Shown here in pieces: positions 16,747-25,895 of a stretch of DNA of 37,991 nt. Within the stretch, counting starts at the first letter, position 1. Every line of letters begins with the position of its first letter. The notes below the pieces were generated by a model, which searched no databases, had not been told where the DNA came from, and saw only the letters and a program-made list of their open reading frames with translations. The position numbers and the translations under genes are program-made. The DNA is from Endozoicomonas atrinae (GTDB taxonomy: Bacteria > Pseudomonadota > Gammaproteobacteria > Pseudomonadales > Endozoicomonadaceae). The stretch covers positions 1 through 37,991 of the forward strand of contig NZ_LUKQ02000032.1 of assembly GCF_001647025.1 (NCBI RefSeq), read 5' to 3'.

Positions 16747-17589
16747 ATGAAATCGCCAGTTCTTCTTCGATTGGCCACAGTATTGTTGGTCAGTATTCCG
16801 TTATCAGTAATCGCATCGTCACCTTCTTATCCAGAACCAGCCTTTAATTCGTCAGGTGCAGACGTACTTCATGTCATGGGCAGTCTGCAGAGCCTTGAAT
16901 CCATTGCTGTTGTCTCTCAGGTTGATGGTGTTGTAGAAAGCTACGCCCATGATGTGGGTGAACAGACATCAGGTGGAACCTCTCTGGTTACGATAAACCA
17001 GGAGGATTATCTGCTGGCTATGGAACGGGCCAGGGCCAGTCTGGCTCAGGCTAATGCTGAGCTGGTGGTAAAAAAGAGCCGGTATGACCGGTATAAGCGT
17101 CTGGTGGCACAAAATAATTTGGCCAGAGAACAGCTTGAAAATGCTGAAGCAGACTATCTGGTCAGCAAAGCGGACCTGAGGCTTCAGGAAGTGTCACTGG
17201 GTGAGGCCGAGCTGGCATTGGCGCGTACCCAAATCACAGCAGAGAACGGTCTCTGGGTCAGTGAACGGCTCATTAATAAAGGGGACTGGGTTCATTCAGG
17301 GCAAAAGCTGTATCAGCTTGAGCAGATAGAAAAACTAAAAGCTGTCGTTTATGTCACGGAAGAGCACGTCAACAGCTTTGCATCAGGTCAGGGCGTCACG
17401 TTAACTGCGGAAGCCGTTCCAGGTCACTACTTTTCAGGCTATATCAGGACGATTGCTATTCAGACTGATACCACCAGAAACAGTTATCCCGTCGAGATTG
17501 TCATTGATAACCCGGGAATGATACTTCGTCCCGGGTTTACGGTGGATGCTGAAGTATCTCTTACCAACCTTGTGGCTGAGGAGGAGTGA
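16747..17589 (+). CDS. RND efflux periplasmic adaptor subunit
   Basis: Membrane-fusion protein linking an RND pump to an outer-membrane channel. A signal peptide (MKSPVLLRLATVLLVSIPLS...) is followed by a lipoyl/barrel-sandwich half (DGVVESYAHDVGEQTSGGTS), a short alpha hairpin with coiled-coil character (about 85-140), the second lipoyl half (GLWVSERLINKGDWVHSGQK) and a beta-barrel domain. At 280 residues it is short for the family (about 350-400), with little membrane-proximal domain. No Cys lipobox. ATG 16747 is chosen over the in-frame TTG 16711 because it fits the signal peptide. Confidence 0.88.
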   Translation: MKSPVLLRLATVLLVSIPLSVIASSPSYPEPAFNSSGADVLHVMGSLQSLESIAVVSQVDGVVESYAHDVGEQTSGGTSLVTINQEDYLLAMERARASLAQANAELVVKKSRYDRYKRLVAQNNLAREQLENAEADYLVSKADLRLQEVSLGEAELALARTQITAENGLWVSERLINKGDWVHSGQKLYQLEQIEKLKAVVYVTEEHVNSFASGQGVTLTAEAVPGHYFSGYIRTIAIQTDTTRNSYPVEIVIDNPGMILRPGFTVDAEVSLTNLVAEEE

Positions 17590-20500
17590 TGAAGACCATT
17601 CTTTACTTCTTTGTCAGGCAGCGTTTTTTCGCCAGTTTGATGCTGTTTATGATCTGCCTGACCGGGGTCGCCTCGCTGTTTACTATCAGCCTGCAGGAAC
17701 TGCCCGCTTCAAAACAGGGTGAAACGGCCATTATTACGGAATATCCCGGTGTTTCAGCAGAAGAGATTGAACTTGAAATCACCAACCGCATTGAAAAAGA
17801 GTTGAAGTCGGTTCAGGGCCTTGGCTGGTATCTGTCGACATCGATTGATGGTTATTCCGAGATTGAGATCCGTATTCGTGATGGTGAAAACATTGACCAG
17901 GTGAATCAGGATATTCGAGATGCCGTCGATCGCGTTACCGGTCTTCCGGCAGACCTTGAAAACTCTCCCCTGGTAGAGGCGGAAAATACGGCGACGTTCG
18001 AGTTTATGACGCTGGGGTTATCGGGAGACATGCCATTTGCCGAGCTTCGTGAATCAGCCCGGCAGATTGAAAAGAAGCTGCGTACGGTTCCGGGTATCGG
18101 GAAAATCACCTCAACCGGTTTTCCCAAACGTGAATTTATTGTGTCGCTGGTGCCGGATCGTCTGCAGTCCTATGGTTTAACACCGGAAGCAGTCGTCAGA
18201 GCCATCAGTGCCCGAAATATTTCCAGCAGTGGTGGCGTGGTGGAGTCCTGGCAGTCAGAGCAGAACCTGCTGACCCTGACGCAGGTACAGTCTATTGAGG
18301 AACTTTCGGACGTCATTGTTTCACTGTTGCCGGGAGGAGGCCCTGTCCGGCTCAGTGATGTCGCCGAAGTGACTGATGGTTTTGAGCGTCAGCTGCAGGG
18401 CTTTACGGTCAATGGCCAGCAGGGTATTGGCTTTACGCTGTTTAAAACGGAGTCCGGGGATACACTGGACACGGTAGCTGCGGTCAAATCATTGCTGGCG
18501 GAAGAGCAGAACATCAGTAATGGTCGACTGACCTATGACTGGTCCCTGGATCTTGCCGAAGAAATTGACGCACGCTTTCAGGTCGTCAGGAACAATGGTT
18601 TGATCGGTATTGTTCTGGTGCTGGCCGTGTTGTTTATTTCCATGCAGCATCGCCTGGCGCCGTGGATCACCGCATCATTGCCGGTTTGTGTCTTTGGTAC
18701 CGTCACCATGCTGCTGCTGTTTGGTTATTCCCTGGACAGCGTCACTCTGGCTGCAATCCTGCTGATTATTGGCATCATCGTTGATGACTCAATCGTGGTC
18801 TCAGAAAGTATCGATCAGGCCTGGCATCGAGGACTTACTCCTGAGAAAGCGGCGGTTGAAGGATATATGCAGGTATTCAGGCCCGTCATTACCAGCCTGT
18901 TAACCACCGTATTGGTTTTTCTTCCCATGTTGTTTATGGGGGGAGACTTTGGGGCAACCTATGCCGTCCTGCCATTGACGGTCATCATGGCATTGCTGAT
19001 GTCTTTTCTGGATGTAACCTTTCTGCTGCCTGCTCACCTGGCCAGGGCGCTGGAAAAAAATACATTGGGAAATAGCAACAGCGGAAATGAATCTTCCAGC
19101 AGGCACTGGTTTGATGTTTGCAAAGCCGGATATCAACGCCTGTTGAGAAAGGCGTTGCATGGGCGCTTTATTCTTATTCCGGTTTTTATCGGGGTTGCTG
19201 CTTCAGTTTTATATACCGGGTATCGACAGATTGCTCTGGATTTCTTTCCAACAGGTGCTGCCCGTCTGGTTGAGTTTTCTCTGGAGGTGGACGACGGGAC
19301 ACCCCTGGAGAAAGTGAAGCTTATCAACAAACCCTTTGTGGAACTTCTGATGAATACTCCGGAAGTTGCACGTTTTCATATTAATGAAGGCGCACCGGAA
19401 TCCACGGGGCTGATTGTTCTTACGCCGGTCAGCAGCCGCTCCCTTGATGCTGATGAAGTCTCGGAGTACCTGGAAGAAGCCGCTTCGGAGTTTGCCGGGC
19501 TGACAGCCGTCCATGTAAAAGTGGATGCGGGTGGTCCACCGCCACCGGACCCCATAGAGTTCCGTATTTTTGGTTCTAACGACGATAGTCGTAAACAACT
19601 TGCCCGGGATTTGATGCAGTGGCTCGAACAACAGCCGGGCACTTCAGATCTTGAAAATTCGGATGAGAACCTGAGACCGCAAACATTGATTAAACCGGAC
19701 TATGCCTGGCTGGCAAGGCTTGGCCTGACAGTTGATGATCTCAACAACAGCCTGAACTTGGCTTATGAAGGGCGAGAGGCATCGACCAGCTGGCTGGGTG
19801 ATGAAGAAGTAAATATCAAAGCCTGGCTGGACAGTCCATACCGTCAGTCCAGTTATCTGCCCAATATTGATATTCCATCTGCTGATGGCCGACAGATTCC
19901 TTTGAGACAGGTTGCCGCTGTAACTTCAGTGATGACCCCGCGGGAGATCACTCACTGGAGTGGAGACCGGAATACCTATGTTGTGGGCGATCTGGATGAT
20001 GATGTGCAAAATGCCGCTCAGCTGGCTATGGATGCCCTTGCACACTTTCGGGCACTTGCAGACCAGTACCCGGGTGTTCGTCTGGAAGCTGGTGGTGAAG
20101 CGGAAATGACACAGGATGCCCTGGGTGGATTGCTTAGCGCCGTGATCATTGCCCTGGTGGGTATCTGGGTGATTATTGCGCTGCTGTTTGGTTCTCTGCT
20201 GCAGCCATTACTGGTGATGCTGGTTATTCCTTTTGCGATCGCTGCTGCTGTATTCGCATTAATGGTTCATGGCGAACCAATGTCGTTTTTTGCCGGTATC
20301 GGTATTCTGGGGCTCTGTGGTGTCGTGGTAAATAATGCACTGGTCATGGTTGACCGGCTCAATAGACACCCCGATGAGTCAGAAAAGATATCAGAAAGCG
20401 CAATGATTGACGGGATTGTTGAAAGCGCTGCTACACGACTTCGCCCTGTGCTGCTGACGACAATAACCACTGTGGCCGGTCTTTTACCACTGGCCTATGG

Positions 20501-20675
20501 GCTTGGGGGGGCTGATGTTTACATGGGCCCAATGGCACTGACCCTGGGGTATGGACTGTTATTAACGGTTCCAGCCATCCTGTTTTTCTTACCCTGTTGT
20601 TATTTAATGCTATGGCAGCTAAAAGACAGGGATATATCAAAGACAAACTCCTCAGGTCAGTCTCTTAAACTTTGA
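17589..20675 (+). CDS. RND efflux pump permease (HAE1/AcrB superfamily)
   Basis: Proton-driven inner-membrane exporter of about 1028 residues, with 12 helices and two large periplasmic porter regions. N-terminal helix FASLMLFMICLTGVASLF; porter block ASKQGETAIITEYPGVSAEE. The TM4 proton-relay Asp pair lies in GIIVDDSIVVSES, and the matching second-half segment is GIGILGLCGVVVNNALVMVD. There AcrB has a Lys in its AKNA motif, whereas this protein has Asn, as in several marine RND subgroups. The start overlaps the adaptor stop (TGATG). No outer-membrane TolC gene follows, so a shared TolC is likely. Its 3' end overlaps the convergent AraC gene by 11 bases. Substrate unknown. Confidence 0.92.
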   Translation: MKTILYFFVRQRFFASLMLFMICLTGVASLFTISLQELPASKQGETAIITEYPGVSAEEIELEITNRIEKELKSVQGLGWYLSTSIDGYSEIEIRIRDGENIDQVNQDIRDAVDRVTGLPADLENSPLVEAENTATFEFMTLGLSGDMPFAELRESARQIEKKLRTVPGIGKITSTGFPKREFIVSLVPDRLQSYGLTPEAVVRAISARNISSSGGVVESWQSEQNLLTLTQVQSIEELSDVIVSLLPGGGPVRLSDVAEVTDGFERQLQGFTVNGQQGIGFTLFKTESGDTLDTVAAVKSLLAEEQNISNGRLTYDWSLDLAEEIDARFQVVRNNGLIGIVLVLAVLFISMQHRLAPWITASLPVCVFGTVTMLLLFGYSLDSVTLAAILLIIGIIVDDSIVVSESIDQAWHRGLTPEKAAVEGYMQVFRPVITSLLTTVLVFLPMLFMGGDFGATYAVLPLTVIMALLMSFLDVTFLLPAHLARALEKNTLGNSNSGNESSSRHWFDVCKAGYQRLLRKALHGRFILIPVFIGVAASVLYTGYRQIALDFFPTGAARLVEFSLEVDDGTPLEKVKLINKPFVELLMNTPEVARFHINEGAPESTGLIVLTPVSSRSLDADEVSEYLEEAASEFAGLTAVHVKVDAGGPPPPDPIEFRIFGSNDDSRKQLARDLMQWLEQQPGTSDLENSDENLRPQTLIKPDYAWLARLGLTVDDLNNSLNLAYEGREASTSWLGDEEVNIKAWLDSPYRQSSYLPNIDIPSADGRQIPLRQVAAVTSVMTPREITHWSGDRNTYVVGDLDDDVQNAAQLAMDALAHFRALADQYPGVRLEAGGEAEMTQDALGGLLSAVIIALVGIWVIIALLFGSLLQPLLVMLVIPFAIAAAVFALMVHGEPMSFFAGIGILGLCGVVVNNALVMVDRLNRHPDESEKISESAMIDGIVESAATRLRPVLLTTITTVAGLLPLAYGLGGADVYMGPMALTLGYGLLLTVPAILFFLPCCYLMLWQLKDRDISKTNSSGQSLKL

Positions 20676-21540
20676 CTTCGTTCTGACGGCACACCATTCT
20701 GAACTGCTTAGGCGACAGCTGGGTATGACGACGGAAAAATTTGGTCATATTGGTCGCCTCATTAAAACCGAGATTTAAGGCGATATCAGTGATTGAATAG
20801 TGGCTGAATGCCAGCAGTCGTTTCAGTTCAATCAGAAGGCGATGATCCAGCAGCTCTTTCACGGTGTGGCCCGTGTTTTCCTTGGAGACTTTGTTGATCT
20901 GTTTGCAACTCTTTCCCAACGCTCTGGCGTATTCATTCACATTTCGTGAGCGACGGAAGTCAGACTCAATCATGGACTTCAGCTGGTAGAACGTCGTTGA
21001 GCGTGCAGCACTTGCCCGGAGGTTTTTCTTTGCCTGATGCTCCCTGACCAGAGACTTGATAATAACGGTTCGCAACAGGGTTCTGACCACTTCGCCACCA
21101 AAGGGCAGGTCATGATTGTTAAACTCATGCCAGAGGGCCTGAAACAGTCCAAGCAGTGCTAATTCAGGGTCCTGTAATGTATTGATCTCAGAAAATGCAG
21201 TAACAATCAGGTCTTTTAATGAATCATCATTACCAAAAAACAGAGTCTCATCACTGAATGCCAGTACATAGCCGGTTACATCGGGGTTGTAACAAAACTG
21301 ATGCACCTGGTATCGAGATAAAAAGAACATGGTACCGGCTTTGAATCTGTATTTTTTGTAATCAATAAAGTGCTCACCTTTCCCTGAGGCAATATAAATA
21401 ATGGTATTAAATTGAAGGCGATGTGGCTGTATAGACAGGTCAAACCGACGTTGATAAAACTGATCCATGGACGACAGGTTGAGATCGATGTCTTCCCGTA
21501 GTTTTTCTAGGCTGATGCTATCAATATCCTTGCTATTCAT
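20665..21540 (-). CDS. AraC-family transcriptional regulator (rdh region, copy 1)
   Basis: About 291 residues with an N-terminal cupin-like sensing domain (HRLQFNTIIYIASGKGEHFI; FFLSRYQVHQFCYNP) and a C-terminal double helix-turn-helix (about 195-285), including DIALNLGFNEATNMTKFFRR, the canonical second HTH. It is clearly paralogous to the regulator at 33256-34131, sharing SSMDQFYQ, SGKGEHFIDYKKY, SRYQVHQFCYNP and GHTVKELLD/GHSVKELLD. It lies immediately downstream of the flavodoxin gene on the same strand. ATG 21540 is preferred; the frame extends to TTG 21555. Control of the rdh operon is inferred from position. Confidence 0.88.
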   Translation of the reverse strand: MNSKDIDSISLEKLREDIDLNLSSMDQFYQRRFDLSIQPHRLQFNTIIYIASGKGEHFIDYKKYRFKAGTMFFLSRYQVHQFCYNPDVTGYVLAFSDETLFFGNDDSLKDLIVTAFSEINTLQDPELALLGLFQALWHEFNNHDLPFGGEVVRTLLRTVIIKSLVREHQAKKNLRASAARSTTFYQLKSMIESDFRRSRNVNEYARALGKSCKQINKVSKENTGHTVKELLDHRLLIELKRLLAFSHYSITDIALNLGFNEATNMTKFFRRHTQLSPKQFRMVCRQNEVKV

Positions 21541-21613
21541 TTTCAGTTTGAACAATCCATGCGCAGTATTTCCTGTTGAACGATTATGCCGTTAAATGGC
21601 AGGCAAGGTGATG

Positions 21614-21638
21614 ACAGTGGTCAATAAATGACCACTGT
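21614..21638 (-). terminator. Perfect hairpin downstream of flavodoxin gene
   Basis: ACAGTGGTCA and TGACCACTGT form a perfect 10-base stem with a 5-base AT loop, 13 bases past the flavodoxin stop. No U-tract follows on the minus strand. It may be a weak terminator, a processing site ending the rdh-nifJ-fld message, or an operator ahead of the AraC gene. Confidence 0.5.
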
Positions 21639-21650
21639 TGTAGAGGCAGT

Positions 21651-22145
21651 TCAGTTACCCAGATTCATGCTCTCAAGCCATTGCTGCAGGCGCTGCCCGG
21701 TCAGCTCCGGCTGATTATCTTCGTCCAGTGCCAATCCGACAAAGTGGTTGCCTCGAACAGCCCGGGACTCGGTGAACTCATAACCTTCAACTGGCCACTG
21801 GCCAACCAGCTCGGCCCCTGACTGCTCAACGGCTTCAGCCAGGTTATCCAGGGCATCGACAAAGGTGTCGCCGTACTCTTTCTGATCTCCCAGGCCAAAC
21901 AGGGCAACGCGAATACCGTTCAGGTCGGCATCTTCCAGATCCGGCATGAAGTAATCCCAGTCTGGCTGCAGTTCGCCCTGATTGACGGTAGGAGCGCCCA
22001 AGATCAGTATTTCATAGTCAGTCAGACTGTCTGCAGAACAGTCCGCCACATCCAGACAGTCCGCTTTTAGCCGCGCAGCGATGATTTCTGAAATCCGTCG
22101 TGTGTTTCCAGTGTCACTGCCGTAGATAACTGCAATAGTTGCCAT
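21651..22145 (-). CDS. Flavodoxin (long-chain type)
   Basis: Small soluble FMN electron carrier. MATIAVIYGSDTGNTRRISE holds the phosphate-binding loop (SDTGNT). APTVNQGELQPDWDYF is the first FMN-flanking loop, with Trp as the likely stacking residue. GLGDQKEYGDTFVDAL is the second, with a Tyr. The insertion in the last beta-strand marks the long-chain class (164 residues). ATG 22145 lies five bases past the nifJ stop; an ATG at 22160 would overlap nifJ. Pairing with pyruvate:flavodoxin oxidoreductase is the classic NifJ-flavodoxin couple. Here it closes the rdh operon. Confidence 0.9.
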   Translation of the reverse strand: MATIAVIYGSDTGNTRRISEIIAARLKADCLDVADCSADSLTDYEILILGAPTVNQGELQPDWDYFMPDLEDADLNGIRVALFGLGDQKEYGDTFVDALDNLAEAVEQSGAELVGQWPVEGYEFTESRAVRGNHFVGLALDEDNQPELTGQRLQQWLESMNLGN

Positions 22146-22150
22146 ACAAG

Positions 22151-25100
22151 TTATTTCCATTCCTTTAATTGATTCAGCAGGGTGTGCTGATGTTGAACCT
22201 GTTGCCGCAGGCTGTCGGTATAGGCCTGAAACCGGGCAGGGTTTTTCTGTAATATCTGGTTAAAGCGGGACTCGCTGGTCAGCAGTTCCCGAACATCCTT
22301 TCTGGGTGTCCTGGAATCCATCTGAAGCGCAGCTTTACCGTGGTCAAAGCGTCTTGGGTCAAACCGGTACAGTGGCCATAAACCGGTATCCACCATCTGC
22401 TGCTGATGCTCAATACCACAGCTCATATCGATACCATGGGTAATGCAGGCGGCATAAGCGATCACCAGTGATGGCCCGGGGTAATCCGCCGCTTCCTGAA
22501 GGGCTTTTAAGGTCTGGTTAATATTGGCTCCCATGGCAATCCTGGCGATGTAAATACCACCCTGCAGCATCATGCTCATGGCCAGGTCCTTGCTTTTTCC
22601 CTGTTTACCCCGGTTGGCAAAGCGGACCACGGCACCGGTTGGGGTCGCTTTGGATTGCTGTCCACCAGTGTTGGCGTATGCCTGGTTATCCATGACCAGA
22701 ACGTTGATATTTTCGCCACTGGACAGCACATGATCGAGGCCGCCAAAACCGATATCGTAAGCCCAGCCATCGCCACCGATGATCCAGTGGCTTTTCTCCA
22801 CCAGATCCTTCAGGTAGTCCAGGTTCCCAAACGTTTCTTCCAGTTGCCGAATAGCCTGACGTTGACGTTCAACAGCGGACTCACTGTGATCAAAGGCATC
22901 CAGCAAAATCTGCTGCTTCTGCTCATCAGGCAGGTCGTTAGCTATTAATGACAGCTGTTCCAGTGCATAGGACCTGCGGCTGCTGCTGGCCAGTCGCATC
23001 CCCAGCCCGAACTCGGCATTATCTTCAAAGAGAGAGTTTGCCCAGGCAGGCCCCTGGCCTTCATGGTTTTTTGAATAAGGTGTGGTTGGCAGGTTGCCGC
23101 CATAGATTGAAGAGCAACCGGTGGCATTGGCAACCATCAGCCGGTCACCAAACAGCTGGGTCAGCAGCTTGATGTAAGGGGTTTCACCGCAACCACTGCA
23201 GGCACCGGAATACTCGAACAGCGGTCTCAACAGTTGGCTGTTGCGTCCGTCAATCCGCTTTAGCTGGATCCGTTTGAGGTCAGGCAAATCCGACATGAAT
23301 TCGTAGTTTTGCCGCTGTGTTTCCAGAATGGGGGCTTTTGCCACCATGGTTAAGGTATCGCCCTTACGGTTCGCAGGGCATATCTGAGTGCATACACCGC
23401 AGCCGGTACAATGGTCGGGGGAGACCTGTAACGTGAATAACTGGTCAGTGAAATCACGGTATTGATAGGGCATTGAAGTAAACGACGCAGGCACATCGTC
23501 AAGCTGCTCAGGACTGACCAGCTTGCTGCGGATAGCACCGTGTGGGCACATGAGACTGCACTGGTTACACTGGGTGCAGTGTTCCGGTGTCCATTGTGGA
23601 ATTTCAGTGGTAATACTTCTTCGTTCCCACTGGCTGGTGGCGGTTGGCCAGCAGCCGTCAACCGGGAATGCACTTACGGGCAGGGCATCCCCTTTATTGG
23701 CCAGTATCAGGGCCGTGACCTTTTGTACCCATTCAGGGCTGTACTCGCTGATGACCGGTGTACGGAACAGGGTACTGTTGATACTCTCTGGAATCGTGAC
23801 CAGCTGCAGATACTGCTCTGTTTCATCAACAGCCTGTTGATTGGCTTCGACGATGGCTGGGCCTGCTTTCCCATAACTTTTGGCAATGCTCTCTTTTAAC
23901 AGCTGGCGAACCTGTTCCATAGGCAGTATCTGGCTGATGGCAAAGAACGCGGTTTGCAAAATGGTGTTCTGCCGTTTACCCAGGCCCAGCTTTTCGGCAA
24001 TGGCTGCCGCATCGATCACGTAGAGCGTTAATCGTCGCTGAAGGATAACGGCCTGAACTTCCTGTGGGAGATGATTCCAGGTATCTTCGGCTGGCCAGGG
24101 TGAGTTGAGCAGCAACGTTGCACCTTCGGCAGCCTGCTCAAACATCTCCAGGCGATAAATAAAATCAAATTGGTGACAGGCAATGAAACTGGCCTGCTGA
24201 ATCAGGTAAGGCGCTTCAATGGGGTGCTGATCAACACGCAGGTGGGAGGTGGTGACACTGCCGGATTTTTTGGAGTCGTAAACAAAGTAGCCCTGTACAT
24301 TCAGCGGGGTCTGTTCTCCGATGATTTTCAGGGTATTTTTGTTGGCACTGACCGTTCCATCGGAACCAAGCCCATAGAAAATAGCATTAAGCTGTCGTTT
24401 TGGTTCCAGGCTGGTCTGAGGAGTGGGTAAGGACAAACCTGAGATATCATCCACAATGCCCACGGTAAAGTTATGCTGCAACGTACCATTGCGCATGGCC
24501 GCAAAAATAGCTCTGGCGTGGCTTGGATTGAACTCTTTTGAGGAGAGGCCATAGCGCCCGCCAGCGACCTTGGGAAGGTTCTGCCGCCCCGACTGTAAAA
24601 TGGCCGTCACCACGTCCTGATACAATGGCTCACCCAATGAACCGGGCTCTTTGGTTCGGTCGAGCACGGTAAGACAGTGGGTGGTATCGGGTAATACGGC
24701 GAGAAAGTGCTTCAGTGAAAAAGGCCTGAACAGGTGAATGGCAATAACGCCCACCTTTTGGTTGAGTGGCAATAACTCATCGATCGCCTGTTGCACCGTG
24801 CTGGCAGCAGACCCCATGATCACGATGACATACTCTGCTTCCGGATGGCCGTAATAATCAAACAGGCGATACTCTCTTCCCGTCAGTTCGGCAAACTGTG
24901 ACATTTTCTCAGCCACAATGTCCGGGCAGGCCTGATAGAAAGGGTTGATGGCTTCCCTGGCCTGAAAGAATACGTCCGGGTTTTGTGCGGTACCCCGGAT
25001 GGAGGGATTATCAGGGGTGAGCCCGCGGCGTCGAAACGCGTCCAGTGCTTCCTGACTGATCATTGCCTTGATGAGATCATCACTCAGCCAGGAAATTTTG

Positions 25101-25654
25101 TTGATCTCATGAGAGGTGCGGAAGCCATCAAAAAAGTGCATGAAAGGAATGCGTGACTCAAGGGTTGCTGCCTGACTGATCAGGGCAAAATCGTGAGCCT
25201 GCTGCACGGAACCGGAAGACAGCATGGCAAACCCGGTTTGCCGGGCCGCCATGACATCGGAATGGTCACAGAAGATGGACAGGGCATGGGTTGCCAGGGT
25301 CCGGGCTGCCACATGCATGACAAAAGGCGTCAGCTCCCCGGCAATTTTGTACATATTGGGGATTTTCAGCAGCAGTCCCTGGGATGACGTAAACGTCGTG
25401 GACATGGCACCTGCGGTCAGTGCGCCATGAACCACACCTGCAGCGCCTCCCTCGGACTGCATCTCCATGATTTTGGGAATGACTCCCCAGCAGTTGGTTT
25501 TTTCCTGACTTTCCCATACCTCACAGGTTTCAGACATGGGAGAAGATGGCGTAATCGGATAGATACCGATCACATCATTGCAGCGGTAGGCGACAGAAGC
25601 GACCGCTTCATTACCATCCATAGTGACCAGGCGGCTTGCAGGTGACATTGACAT
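22151..25654 (-). CDS. nifJ: Pyruvate:ferredoxin (flavodoxin) oxidoreductase
   Basis: Single-chain enzyme of 1167 residues that converts pyruvate and CoA to acetyl-CoA and CO2, passing two low-potential electrons to ferredoxin or flavodoxin. Domain order is as in the homodimeric family. The N-terminal pyrimidine-binding part has YPITPSSPMSE. The gamma-like domain is near 430-600. Two 4Fe-4S motifs follow: CTQCNQCSLMCP (about 691) and CTGCGVCTQICP (about 747). The TPP part has YSGACSGCGETPY (about 816) and GGDGWAYDIGFGGLDH (about 955), then DNQAYANTGGQQSK. Cys of CSGCGE is a likely ligand of the proximal cluster. GGAG precedes the start; it follows the 77-residue gene by seven bases. Confidence 0.97.
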   Translation of the reverse strand: MSMSPASRLVTMDGNEAVASVAYRCNDVIGIYPITPSSPMSETCEVWESQEKTNCWGVIPKIMEMQSEGGAAGVVHGALTAGAMSTTFTSSQGLLLKIPNMYKIAGELTPFVMHVAARTLATHALSIFCDHSDVMAARQTGFAMLSSGSVQQAHDFALISQAATLESRIPFMHFFDGFRTSHEINKISWLSDDLIKAMISQEALDAFRRRGLTPDNPSIRGTAQNPDVFFQAREAINPFYQACPDIVAEKMSQFAELTGREYRLFDYYGHPEAEYVIVIMGSAASTVQQAIDELLPLNQKVGVIAIHLFRPFSLKHFLAVLPDTTHCLTVLDRTKEPGSLGEPLYQDVVTAILQSGRQNLPKVAGGRYGLSSKEFNPSHARAIFAAMRNGTLQHNFTVGIVDDISGLSLPTPQTSLEPKRQLNAIFYGLGSDGTVSANKNTLKIIGEQTPLNVQGYFVYDSKKSGSVTTSHLRVDQHPIEAPYLIQQASFIACHQFDFIYRLEMFEQAAEGATLLLNSPWPAEDTWNHLPQEVQAVILQRRLTLYVIDAAAIAEKLGLGKRQNTILQTAFFAISQILPMEQVRQLLKESIAKSYGKAGPAIVEANQQAVDETEQYLQLVTIPESINSTLFRTPVISEYSPEWVQKVTALILANKGDALPVSAFPVDGCWPTATSQWERRSITTEIPQWTPEHCTQCNQCSLMCPHGAIRSKLVSPEQLDDVPASFTSMPYQYRDFTDQLFTLQVSPDHCTGCGVCTQICPANRKGDTLTMVAKAPILETQRQNYEFMSDLPDLKRIQLKRIDGRNSQLLRPLFEYSGACSGCGETPYIKLLTQLFGDRLMVANATGCSSIYGGNLPTTPYSKNHEGQGPAWANSLFEDNAEFGLGMRLASSSRRSYALEQLSLIANDLPDEQKQQILLDAFDHSESAVERQRQAIRQLEETFGNLDYLKDLVEKSHWIIGGDGWAYDIGFGGLDHVLSSGENINVLVMDNQAYANTGGQQSKATPTGAVVRFANRGKQGKSKDLAMSMMLQGGIYIARIAMGANINQTLKALQEAADYPGPSLVIAYAACITHGIDMSCGIEHQQQMVDTGLWPLYRFDPRRFDHGKAALQMDSRTPRKDVRELLTSESRFNQILQKNPARFQAYTDSLRQQVQHQHTLLNQLKEWK

Positions 25655-25661
25655 CAGCCGG

Positions 25662-25895
25662 TTACTCCGTCATATCTTTGATGATATCCAGCTTTTTCCA
25701 CTGTTCAGTGTTTAATTTGATCGCTGGCTGTTCTGTAGAGGTTTCCACCTGTTCCTGGGTAATATAAACCGGCTGGAGGTTGTCGGATGTTCTACTCAAC
25801 TGTCCGACAGCATTAAATCCACTGAACATAACCAGCCCTGAGGCAACGGTGAAAAAGGCGAACGCCACACTTTTCCTGAATGAACCTTTTTCCAT
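25662..25895 (-). CDS. Small single-helix membrane or exported protein, unknown
   Basis: 77 residues that I do not recognise. A basic N-terminus (MEKGSFRKS) is followed by one hydrophobic segment (about 10-31, VAFAFFTVASGLVMFSGFNA). A polar tail of about 45 residues comes next, rich in Gln, Glu and Lys (YITQEQVETSTEQPAIKLNT). No Cys and no metal or haem motif. Its ATG overlaps the stop of the flavoprotein gene (TAATG), and its stop precedes nifJ by seven bases. It is therefore translated in the middle of the operon and is unlikely to be spurious. A membrane linker or assembly factor for the electron-transfer proteins is a guess. Confidence 0.65.
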   Translation of the reverse strand: MEKGSFRKSVAFAFFTVASGLVMFSGFNAVGQLSRTSDNLQPVYITQEQVETSTEQPAIKLNTEQWKKLDIIKDMTE

